Below are positions 1 to 9,081 of a stretch of DNA of 64,000 nucleotides, piece by piece. Both the position numbers and the translations under genes were made by a program. The DNA comes from Linnemannia elongata. Lineage: Eukaryota; Mortierellomycota; Mortierellomycetes; Mortierellales; Mortierellaceae. The notes under the pieces were generated by a model. It was given only the letters and a program-made list of their open reading frames with translations. It was not told where the DNA came from and ran no database searches. The stretch covers positions 868,001 to 932,000 of the forward strand of contig JAXBDG010000014.1 of assembly GCA_036320915.1 (NCBI GenBank), written 5' to 3'. Every line of letters starts with the position of its first letter. The first letter of the stretch is position 1.

Positions 1-951
1 CCTATGCACAGGGAGGACATTCAGAATCCCTGTTCCGACCGCGTCCCGTGAACTACTCGATTTAGATGATACTAATGGTGATGAGGCAGGAAGGGACTCA
101 AGGGGTACTGTTGAGGTGAGGATCCTGTCCTGTCTGTACCGGTTTGTCTTTGTGAAGACCCATTGGCCTCCCATAGCCAATACTCCAAACATGAACGTTC
201 CTGATGGTACTGCCTTTGGTCCTCCTGTAAATAAAAGTAACGCGTGCAAGGCAAATGCTGTTAGTTATCGTTCCTGTCACATTGGACTATCAACAGTGTA
301 CGAATTATGACGCCGAGTACAAGAGTGAAAATAGACATACGTGCTAATGCTGCAAGAATGCCTCCTGTGAATGCTCCTGCGATTGTACTGCTCCAGAGAT
401 GATCAATGTCCATTGTCTGCGAGTCCTTGAGGCCGTAGTATGGGTTCTTTTCACGCTGAAGACGAAGGAATGACTCACGGAAAGCTAGTGGTGAAGATAT
501 ACAAAGAGCATGGTAATGTTTAGTATCCACTTAATTGCATTCGGTGACAGGTACGGATTTATGGTTCGATCCCTGAGATTCCTCGCGACAATGCAAGAAA
601 CAATCCCGAGGCGCTAAAAGTGACGAAATGGATTACTTACCGATGAAGGTCATGCCAAAGAGAGAGGCGTTGAGTCCTCCCGAGAATGCGTATGCTCCTA
701 CTGGCTTCTGCTTTAGGATGGCAATAATTCCTCCCGCCGTCGCGCCCGTTACACCTATGTGTTTTTAGTCGCGTAGGGATATCACAATGGACGATGATCA
801 GTTCCCCTGTCCCTGAAGTGTACTGCTAGTAAGCCTGAATTGGTTGGTTTCAAGAAAATATATCTGTGTGTCGCTGATGTTTACCGGCGATGGCTGTGCC
901 CTTGAGCAAGTCTTTGCCGACGTCCTTGTTTTTTCCATTCCATGCATCCAT
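1..951 (-). CDS. Tim17-like small membrane protein, partial (runs off left edge)
   Basis: Four exons can be read on the minus strand: 951-885, 754-641, 484-341 and 224-1, with GT-AG introns and phases that match at each junction. The start is the ATG at 951. The protein is Gly/Ala-rich with several likely membrane helices; short motifs seen are GATAGG and GGLNASLFG in exon 2 and IAGAFTGGILAAL in exon 3, followed by a charged loop (REKNPYYG lies between). This glycine-patterned layout resembles the Tim17/Tim22/Tim23 superfamily, which includes mitochondrial translocase subunits and accessory complex I proteins of the NDUFA11/TIMMDC1 type, so a mitochondrial inner-membrane location is likely. 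The tail becomes Ser-rich and leaves the window without a stop. The exon structure is well supported; the exact orthologue is not. The gene is divergent from the F-box gene at 1195 with a gap of about 240 bp. Confidence 0.6.
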
Positions 952-1194
952 TTTATTTAGTGTCCTGTTTCCTGTGTTTGAGAATGTAGTTGAAAAAAAA
1001 GAGATCAGTTCTCCTCGGTGATCTCTTCTTACCTCGCAAGAGTCCCTTCCGAATCGCATTTTTTGTATCTCATACACGTGACAGTCGGACCAGGTCTGAG
1101 CGTGTGAGCATTTTTTATTCGTTATTCGGGTCTTTATCACTTTCTTCTTTTACAACATGCAACTCACACTCCCTTCACGCCATGCAAAGAAGTG
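952..1194. promoter_or_regulatory. divergent intergenic promoter region
   Basis: These 243 bp separate the start codons of two divergently transcribed genes, so they must carry both core promoters. A run of A (about 990-997) and CT-rich stretches (about 1135-1180) precede the plus-strand start, as in many fungal promoters. No specific operator could be recognised. Confidence 0.4.
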
Positions 1195-2883
1195 ATGGAC
1201 ATGGCGACCACCCCCTTTCAGACTCACTTATCGAGCAACAACAGCACCAACAACGACAACATCAGCAAGGACGACAACAACGACGAACACCTACATGCCC
1301 TGGACGTATCAGAGATCCGCTCCCTTATAGCCGAATATCTCACAAAACAAGACCTCGGCGTCTGCATTCTCGTCTGCAAGAAGTGGTACCTCAATTTCAT
1401 CCCCCTCTACTGGCGCACTATCTCTGTCCAACCCCATAGAGTCACTCGATATCCCGAATCCGTCCTCCGTCAACACGGCCAACATCTTCGCATCCTCCAT
1501 GCAGGCCGGATCGAGGAGACGTCCGTCTTTAATCAGGCCTCAGTCGATCGATTGCAGTTCTTGGAGATCTCGACTTGCGGGTCGAAGGAGCGTGAGGATG
1601 GGGGGAGAGGGTGTCTGCAAGAGATTGTTTACAGGAATAGGAGAGGTTTGATGGCGTTGCATTGGAGGTGCTTTGGAAGGGATACGACAATGGAGCGGTC
1701 TTTTCGGATTTGGCCGGCGATGTTTCAGGGTCTCCAGGCTTTGGTTGAGTTGGATTTGAGCAATTGGTCGTTATCGAGGGTGGATTTTTTAAGGATGTTG
1801 ATCGCGTGCCCGATGCTCAGGAAGTTGACTTTCCAGGCTGTTGAGGATATTCAGGAGACCGGTGGAGGGAGACAGGGTCAGAGGTCCAGTCTACAGCAAA
1901 ATGGAGAACCCGTTGGGACGGCAACACCGACGGTACAAGATGCTAGTCAAGGCAATAACAACATCACGAATCCTAGGAAAACGCCGCCACAAGAGGACGA
2001 GCGACTACTGGAATTCCAACACACCACCCTCGACTCGCTAACCTTCATCGGCGAACTCATCCCATCCTTCCTACAGCATGTCCCCAATATCACACACCTC
2101 GAAATCATGAACATCATGCAAGGCGACTTCAAGGACATAGACGAACAAGTAACAACAAAGCACTGCTGTACAGGAGTCACCCACCTTACTCTTTTAACAG
2201 ACTGTTCGGCCCCGCTTCGATACCTCTCGACAGTGATGGTCATGTCAACCTTAGTCTTCTTTGAAGGGATCGTACCCTTCTCGGTGCTGGACGACTTTTT
2301 GGAACTCATTCTTCGAGCTCACTCTCAAACTATTGAGACTTTGCTGTTGCGCGAGAGGAACCCATTTCAGCAGCAATCAGGATTTCAGTTTAATATCTGG
2401 AGGTTCTTTGAGTCTTGTCCTCAGCTTGTCAAGCTGGAGATTCCCTACTCGCTACGGAACTGTGTCGGCCTTGCTGTTGTGAACACGAACGACAGTCCGC
2501 CTCACCCTGCTTACCCACATCACGACTATCACGACAACATTAGCGTCAGCGACGGCAACCATATACCAACAATGGAGATTCCACCCTTCTCAGAAGCGAC
2601 TTTGGAACTAAAACTCTACGAACCCACACGAGAATGGGTCTGCAAGGACCTTCGACGACTGCAACTGCGGATCGAGGACATGGACCAAACAAGATCCATG
2701 CAACAGATTCCATTCGATCTCTGTGTCGACAGACTATTGCCCCCCGAACAGAAACGTGACAACTCTCGCAGGACCCGTTCGGTACTGGAGAGGATGATCT
2801 TGGAGCGACTATCGGGGCTAGAGAAGCTGGAGGCGTTGAATATTGGTGGAGGATGGTACACTCTTCCTGCGAGGAAGTCTTAG
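1195..2883 (+). CDS. F-box/LRR protein A (lacks C-terminal module)
   Basis: A single-exon ORF of about 562 residues. The ATG at 1195 is preferred over an in-frame GTG at 1192. After a Gln/Asn/Asp-rich leader of about 40 residues comes an F-box-like helical segment (about 45-85: LDVSEIRSLIAEYLTKQDLG, then a VCKKWY turn), which in this class binds Skp1 in SCF ubiquitin ligases. The rest is leucine-patterned LRR-like repeats with LxxLxLxxW motifs, interrupted by a disordered Gln/Thr linker near residues 220-265. An EWVCKDL motif near residue 480 matches the EWVC block of the other F-box genes in the window. The protein stops just after a LEKLEALNI strand and lacks the GLKKL/GS/EW terminal module of most relatives. 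Substrate unknown. A 30-nt A run follows 90 bp downstream. Confidence 0.75.
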   Translation: MDMATTPFQTHLSSNNSTNNDNISKDDNNDEHLHALDVSEIRSLIAEYLTKQDLGVCILVCKKWYLNFIPLYWRTISVQPHRVTRYPESVLRQHGQHLRILHAGRIEETSVFNQASVDRLQFLEISTCGSKEREDGGRGCLQEIVYRNRRGLMALHWRCFGRDTTMERSFRIWPAMFQGLQALVELDLSNWSLSRVDFLRMLIACPMLRKLTFQAVEDIQETGGGRQGQRSSLQQNGEPVGTATPTVQDASQGNNNITNPRKTPPQEDERLLEFQHTTLDSLTFIGELIPSFLQHVPNITHLEIMNIMQGDFKDIDEQVTTKHCCTGVTHLTLLTDCSAPLRYLSTVMVMSTLVFFEGIVPFSVLDDFLELILRAHSQTIETLLLRERNPFQQQSGFQFNIWRFFESCPQLVKLEIPYSLRNCVGLAVVNTNDSPPHPAYPHHDYHDNISVSDGNHIPTMEIPPFSEATLELKLYEPTREWVCKDLRRLQLRIEDMDQTRSMQQIPFDLCVDRLLPPEQKRDNSRRTRSVLERMILERLSGLEKLEALNIGGGWYTLPARKS

Positions 2884-2968
2884 CCATTATTTACAATGTA
2901 CATTTGTGCTTGCTGTTCAAGTGTTGTGTTTATTTGAAAGGGATGGAAAATTCAGCAACATTGAGATC

Positions 2969-2971
<3 letters not shown>

Positions 2972-3001
<30 letters not shown>
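2972..3001. repeat. poly(A) run, 30 nt
   Basis: An uninterrupted run of A between the convergent 3' ends of F-box gene A and the PARG gene. It may lie in one or both 3' UTRs, or act as a nucleosome-excluding boundary. Confidence 0.9.
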
Positions 3002-3005
<4 letters not shown>

Positions 3006-3009
3006 GCTA

Positions 3010-5801
3010 TCATGCTTCTGGGACGAATGTCATAGCGGTGCTCAAGTACTCCAACAATGTCTTTTCCCGGAATCCTTGAATCTCTCCGGCGGGGTTCCTA
3101 CGTGGGTACCGTGTAATGCACTCCACAAGTCGTTCTATTATTTTTCATAAACATAACATCCAAGAGCCGTGGTCAATGAATAGCTCAAGAGTGTGAAGTC
3201 AAGCGAAAATAAGAAGCAACATGAACGGTAGGAAACTTACTGGGATCAATCACGTTTTTAGAAGCATTGGCAACCTTAACAAAAGCCTCAATCTCCTCCT
3301 GGAGCTGCTGCATTCCGAATGTGTAATACAACATATCGTCTCCCAGAGACTTGTCTTCGGGACTGAAACCTCCACAAATCGAGGCAGCGATCCACTGGAG
3401 CACAAACTTGAGCTGCAAGTGGCCTCCAAAGGCGCCACAGCCCCAGTTTCCTGTCGCGATAGGACGGAACCTCTTCATCTTGGCGGAGCTGCTGCTGCTG
3501 TCGTCACTGTCTTGTCGAGTCAAGCCCCATTCAGAGGCGTTGATGGGCGATTGACGGAATCCGACAATAGCCTTGTTGATCTCGCGAAGGACATAGTGTC
3601 GTTCGAACTGATCCAAACGGGACACCCTTGACTTGAATGGCCGAGCGTCAATAGCGCAGACCTCCGTCATACGGCGACCAAGCTTGTCCCTGTATCGTTC
3701 GTAAGGAAATAAAAGAATAGGTGTTAGGAGTTGTCAAATGCCATACTCGATTGAGATCTGAGGCCGTGCGGATAAAATGGTGTTACCTGGGCGTGGAATC
3801 GCGATGGTCGGAGAACCACTCAAATGTCTTTGAGTATCCAATGTAATTGGAATACCGCTCGACACCCTTGATCAGAACAGCCTCGTTGGCCTCCAACTGT
3901 TGACAGAACAGACGGGACACAATCAACTCTGGGCAAATCATGAACCGGATTTCTTCCTGAACGGCGCCCTATTAATTAGCAACGGATGGCGGAGTTAAAA
4001 ACACGGTCCTAAAAGAAACTTTTTTGTGCCTTTGAAAAAGTGTAAATGCTACATGAAGCAGGATGAGTTACCTTTTCTAGAGCTCCACCTCCAATGTTCT
4101 TGTTGGCAAAGTCGAGCTGCAGGGCGCCTTGAGGGGCTTCCTCCAATGGGGTCGACCAGTCTACAGCCACGTTACTGAGAGTGAAGTCGTCTTTCCTCCA
4201 GCATTCGTTGGCAGCAAGGTATGCTGGCTTCTTCAGAACCTGTCGGTGATATGTCACTGTACCTCGAGGCACTATTAAGGCAATGTCGGCAAGAAAGAAT
4301 AATATAATTAATATCTTTGACATGCATTGAATCGTAACTTACTCTTTGTGAAGAAAACCCGACGAAAATAAAAAATGACTTACTCTCGGTGGTGACGCGA
4401 TCAAAGTAGTGGAGAATGCATCGCAGTTTGGCAGCCTGGGTAGACGTACAAGGGGTACGAGATTCTTCGGTCCAGAATAAGCTGATAAAATTAAAGGAGG
4501 GCATCTTGGGCATCCAGTCCTTTTCTTGCTTGACCTCATCATCCTTCACGGCGAGATTCTCAAGCTGAGCCGAAAGGGATGAGGGCGAGTTGTCTTCAAA
4601 GAACTCGAACTGGGCGGCAGGCCCCTTGGATCTTAGCTTCCTGGGTGGCCGGGGCATACCCTGACCCTTCTTGCCTCCACGACCGCCTCCGCGAGCTCCA
4701 CCACCACCACCATTACCTCTAGCTCCTCCGCCGCCCTTGTTGTTGGCTTGACGATGACCCTTGGAGGGAGGTCGCTCATCCTCGTCGTCTGATCCGCTTT
4801 CGTCCTCCTCATCAACGCCGCTCTTTCCTCCTTCCTTCCCATTCGAGGCAGTTGAGTCTCCTTTGTTGGCAGCTGACTTTTTCTTCCTTCCGCGCTTGTA
4901 GGGGGCGTTCCTGCAAGGGAATGTGTTGAAGAAGGCGTTGGCGAGTAAACACGCGATCTGTTCCTGTGAGAGGGTGACCGCCGAGTCCTGCTGCTGCTTC
5001 AAGAATGGGATAGGTTTGGTGATCAGCTCGGGCAGTCGCAGGGCCAAAGCCTGCATCCGGGGTAACGTCACGTCAAAGAAATACTGACGCTCCTCCGTGC
5101 TCAAAAACTGGCTCTTCAATGGCCCTCCTGTCCCTGCTTCAATACCTGTACCGGCGTCCTCTCCTGGCTGTTGAAAAGGATGCACTTGTTCCTCACCATA
5201 GGCACCTTCTTGAGGCGGAGACGACCGTCCGAAGTCATAGTCGTCCTCATCAGAGCTGCTCTGGGCAGCACGGGCCGCCTGGATCTGCTGTTCCGTTGGA
5301 TCCAAAAGAGTGTCAGAGTGGGCGCCCGATTCCTCTTGGGGCAAATCAGCGCTTCGGATGTTCAAAAAGGCGTCGAGGGCATTCATGTTCCATCCATTCT
5401 GTTTGCCCTTGTTCCACTGAAGCATCACATCCGAAAGGTGTTGACAGTTGACAATAGGTTCGGAGAGACTCTTGACGATCTCGGGCCAGAATGACTTGTC
5501 AGATTCGTAGATCCGCTTGGAGCAGGGCATCCGGACATGTTCCAGATCCCACGTATCCTGATACTCGGTCGGGAACGAAGGCTGATCCAATCCGGGGACC
5601 TATTTGGTATGAGAAGAAGGGATGAGGTCAGTGATCACTGATATCATATGTGTAACGTTGCTGCGGAAAGAGGTGGGAGTGAGAAGCAACGCGTCTGACC
5701 TTGCAGAGGACGTGGTTGACACCAGTTTCGAAATATTCGTGATCCCGAGCGGAGTTGAGCGTAGCCGAGGCCACGGTGGTGGAGGAGGCAGAAGAGGCCA
5801 T
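3010..5801 (-). CDS. PARG: poly(ADP-ribose) glycohydrolase (PARG-type)
   Basis: Removes poly(ADP-ribose) chains from proteins by cleaving ribose-ribose bonds, mainly in the nucleus. Exons: 5801-5700, 5599-4384, 4271-4072, 3968-3787, 3689-3241, and a probable last exon 3083-3010; phases agree. The catalytic loop is intact across the exon 3/4 junction: IGGGALEK then GAVQEEIRF (residues about 498-516), containing the paired Glu of the family. The signature TGNWGCGAFGG follows near residue 630, but with His where animal PARG has Asp. The accessory helical domain is recognisable (LLANAFFNTFP near 250) and is split by an insert of about 80 residues with a Lys/Arg patch, an acidic run and Gly/Arg-rich repeats (about 262-345). 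The start at 5801 (MASSAS) is the simplest; the frame stays open upstream to 6209. The last exon is uncertain because several acceptors are possible. Confidence 0.87.
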
Positions 5802-6739
5802 GGTTGTTGCTGTTGGTGAGGGTAGAGTTGCTTGCTGTTGACTAGCTGTGGCTGTTGTTGCTGTTGTTGAGATGGGTCGAGAAGGGAGAGACGCGAGTCC
5901 TTTTATAGCTTTCGTGTGCGAGAGTAAGAAAGACAGGCGAATGAGGCGAGGACGGAAGTGGAGAGAACGCGATGGAAAAGTGAAGGTCGATGAGAGTGGA
6001 TTGAGATGGAATGAATTGGAGATTAAGGATTGGCGCAGTAGTCTGGTTGAGGCGGTGATGTAGGGCAGAGTCGAAGGAGGATTTTGGAAGTGGTTTATTG
6101 GGGGATGGTAAAAGGGGCTGATCTTGTTGTTGTTGAACTTGAGGAAGGAGGAGAGGGAGACAAGAAGGGTGCGGTCAAGTCGAACTCCAGTTGAAGTGAG
6201 CTCCATCAAGGTCCAAGAGGACCTGCGCCGCTTTTTTTCTTTTTCTTTGGGACTAAAAAAAGGGCGGACAAGGCAGGGGGCCGAGACCGATTTAAGTTTT
6301 TAGTTTGCCACCATCACTTATCCCTTTATCGCACACACGCCTCAAAAGTGTCGCCCTGCTTGCTCCGCCCCATTTGTTTCTCGCTCGTTCTGCTCTCCTG
6401 CGACTGGTCTACTTGGCCTCACACGGTTTTTACACGTATAAAAACCCAATTGCTTTTTTGCTTTGCTACCACAAACGCAATAACCGTTAAGGGGATCAAA
6501 TTAGGCAGGCAATCAATGACAACGATCCTTACAGTTGTGTGATTTCATTTTCGATGGATCTTGTAGAACGTTCTCTTTCGCATATTTCCCATCAACAACT
6601 TCTTTCTTTTCCTTCCGTCCTTTCTTCCCCTTTCTTCTCCTTCAACATCAAATCGCTAGTATATTTGTAAAGACAGATGCTGGGCTAAAGGTGTCTCGCC
6701 AGAAAAATGAGGGACATGGGGCAAAACAGGAGAACCGCT
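5802..6739. other. intergenic region with open PARG 5' extension
   Basis: This is the 5' flank of PARG (minus) and the 3' flank of F-box gene B. The PARG frame is open from 5801 to a Met codon at 6209. The extra roughly 135 residues are rich in Ser, Leu, Phe, Arg and Pro and poor in acidic residues, so an alternative longer protein cannot be excluded, but pyrimidine-rich promoter DNA produces similar chance reading frames. No other gene seen. Confidence 0.5.
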
Positions 6740-8746
6740 TCATCGACATAACTTCAACTCTGGCTTCTCCTCGCGCAACCACTCCAAATGCTTCGGCATG
6801 TCGAACCCCGCATACCTCATATACTTCTGCGGTAATAACTCGATCTGTTCCAGTGCAGGCCAATTCTTAACAACCCACTCTGTTTCGCGTTGCCCAAACG
6901 TCTTACTCGCATCACGACTCCCCGACCAAAAGCTCCCGTGGACAACTCGCAATTTTTTCAACCCTCCCAACAACGACAAGAAACCTCGTTTCTTAGTCAC
7001 TTTGTCCTCTTCCTCCAATGATAACAATCCAGGCAACGCCTCGGACATGTAGGTCGAACTCCAATTCCACCCCCTCTCTACATCTGCGGCAATCAGCTCG
7101 AGCGCTTCCAACTCGGTCAACTTGCCCAATTGTGTGTAGAAAATCCCAAGTTTCGTCCAGTACTCCTTTGTCGCCAGAATATCGAACGACTCCCCAGCTT
7201 CTACTTTTCTTCTTTCTCCTCCTGCGCTTCTCCCCTGTCCTTGCTTGGACAGAGCCGACAAGTCAACCGTGATCCGCAAGTCCTCTATCTCTTTGCAGAC
7301 CCACTCCTGTTCAATCGCATCATTCAAGTTGAGATAGATCGGCTGACCATACGTTCCGGTCGCCCAAAACTTTTCCAGCCCGTGACACCGGCTGAGGATC
7401 ATTGCGATGGTCCTGCTTGTGATCTTTTCTAAGTGCAGGAAGACGATGGACTGTAGCACCTCGCAATGTCGAAGAAGCGCAGGGGCGAACGCATCGGGGA
7501 AGGTGTCCATGAACTGGTTAAGCTGCACAGATTCAACTCGTTGCTCTGGCAATGCATCCAAGACACTGACCAATCGTTCACCCCGACTGTCCCGCCAAGG
7601 GTGTTTGGATGACAGATGGCGAAGAAGCGCCTTCCTCGACTGATGTATCAGCCCGTGCCCCTCTTGCAAGACCATCTCTCGAATCATACCAGTCAAAGCC
7701 TCAGCTGCCCTCTCATCCCTGAGACAGGGAATATCCCATCTTTCCAACACTGGACAATGCCTCAGGATCCGACGTATTTGATCCGCAGTGTACCCCATCT
7801 TGTAACTTGGTAGCACCAGCTCCTTCAACCTCTCCAAAGATTCCTCCCTAGCCACCAGATCACCCTCGACCCAGTCTGGAGACGGCTCTATCTCCTCTTC
7901 GTCCTCATCACCTTCCTCACGTGTGTCCGGTACGACCCTCAACCGACGCTCTTCGGCCTCATCATCAGAACCTGCATGTACCATCGCCTCTAACTTGACC
8001 GAGACAACCGACCGCGGGAGCGCAAAGAAAAGTACAAAGACAAAAGGTGCCGACAGCCAGGATGTTAGCCCCGTCGATAACATGTCGATCGTCAAATGCG
8101 TCAAGTTCCTCAGATCAGACAAAGACCGGGCCAGACAACGGAGTTCCAAGGGATCGGGTAAGTCCATATAGCGGAAACAGACATGGGTCAACCCTGCAGC
8201 GTTAAGATTCATCAGCCATACCAACGGTCGGAATAACCGGACAGGCTTGTTGAGTCGCATGACGTTGTCGAACTGAACTCCTCGGTACTGCCGCTGGAAA
8301 CATATGTCAAGTTGAGAGAGTCGAATCATGGGCGGCAACGGCCTGGCTGAAGGGGTCCGAACTATCGCCTGAGGCAACCAGAGCGGCCTTTGCATCTCAG
8401 TGTTGCCAGTTAGGGAACATGTTCGCTTTGGTAACAGTTCCTGTTCGTCGAGGTATCGCATCATGCCTTCAAAGTAGTAGGAGACGAATATAAATCCTGC
8501 CGTGAGGGTATGCATAAAGGGTACGTTTTTGGCGAACGCCTCAAGAGCCTCGGGCGTTGTTATGAGTCGGTCGACTTTGCGGTCATCCTCGAGATCAATA
8601 TGTTGCCAAAAGTGCGGCCCTGTTACGTAGTAGAGATCTCGGCTTATGCGGAGTAGTTTAGCAAGGTCGTGAGGACGAAGGAATGAACACAGTTGTTGAA
8701 AGAGCTCGGGTAATTCAAAAAACTTTCTGCATGCTGGTGATGACAT
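6740..8746 (-). CDS. F-box/LRR protein B
   Basis: A single-exon gene of 668 residues from the ATG at 8746 (MSSPACRKFF); the frame is open further upstream but that stretch is promoter-like. The F-box occupies about residues 7-50 (FFELPELFQQL, FLRPHDLAKLL). Next is a conserved block, FMHTL...FIFVSYYFEG, then LRR-like leucine strands. An acidic linker (about 265-290, EEGDEDEEEIEPSP) separates two LRR halves. EWVCKEIEDLRITVDL lies near residue 510, and the C-terminal module (GLLSLEEEDK, GFLSLLGGLKKL, GSF, FGQRETEW, NWPALE) fills the last hundred residues. It is the close paralogue of the neighbour at 9082-11166 in order of motifs and intervening spacing, so the two are a tandem duplication. Predicted role: substrate receptor of an SCF ubiquitin ligase; target unknown. 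Confidence 0.8.
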   Translation of the reverse strand: MSSPACRKFFELPELFQQLCSFLRPHDLAKLLRISRDLYYVTGPHFWQHIDLEDDRKVDRLITTPEALEAFAKNVPFMHTLTAGFIFVSYYFEGMMRYLDEQELLPKRTCSLTGNTEMQRPLWLPQAIVRTPSARPLPPMIRLSQLDICFQRQYRGVQFDNVMRLNKPVRLFRPLVWLMNLNAAGLTHVCFRYMDLPDPLELRCLARSLSDLRNLTHLTIDMLSTGLTSWLSAPFVFVLFFALPRSVVSVKLEAMVHAGSDDEAEERRLRVVPDTREEGDEDEEEIEPSPDWVEGDLVAREESLERLKELVLPSYKMGYTADQIRRILRHCPVLERWDIPCLRDERAAEALTGMIREMVLQEGHGLIHQSRKALLRHLSSKHPWRDSRGERLVSVLDALPEQRVESVQLNQFMDTFPDAFAPALLRHCEVLQSIVFLHLEKITSRTIAMILSRCHGLEKFWATGTYGQPIYLNLNDAIEQEWVCKEIEDLRITVDLSALSKQGQGRSAGGERRKVEAGESFDILATKEYWTKLGIFYTQLGKLTELEALELIAADVERGWNWSSTYMSEALPGLLSLEEEDKVTKKRGFLSLLGGLKKLRVVHGSFWSGSRDASKTFGQRETEWVVKNWPALEQIELLPQKYMRYAGFDMPKHLEWLREEKPELKLCR

Positions 8747-9081
8747 CCTGATGAGAGTGAAAGAGTTGTGTGCGTGTGTGCGAGTGTGCGAGTGAGAAGT
8801 TGAATGAAAAGAGTGAGAGACGGAATTGATTTGGGTGAATGAATAAAGGAGGACGAAGATGTGTACTGAGCGACAAACAGGAGGTGGCAAGGTTGACCAG
8901 GGGTCGACGTATTGCGTTTCACCTTTTGCAATCATAAGTTAACTTATTTATTTTGTGTCAAAGTTGGGAAAGTAGAAACATATCACACTTTGTGCTTTTG
9001 TGAATGGTCGACCTTTCAATGCGAAATCTTTTTATTTTTAGCCCATGGGTAACTACAAGGCGAACACAAGAAACAAAAAAA
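8747..9081. promoter_or_regulatory. upstream region of F-box gene B
   Basis: 335 bp between tandem minus-strand F-box genes. Near 8750-8810 there are GT/GA dinucleotide-rich stretches (CA/CT-rich on the coding strand) just before the start codon, as seen for the other F-box genes. No relic reading frame recognised. Confidence 0.4.

Noticed and set aside
555..590. GGTTCGATCCCT, a tRNA B-box-like string
   Set aside because: No A-box or cloverleaf can be built around it, and it lies in an intron of the Tim17-like gene.
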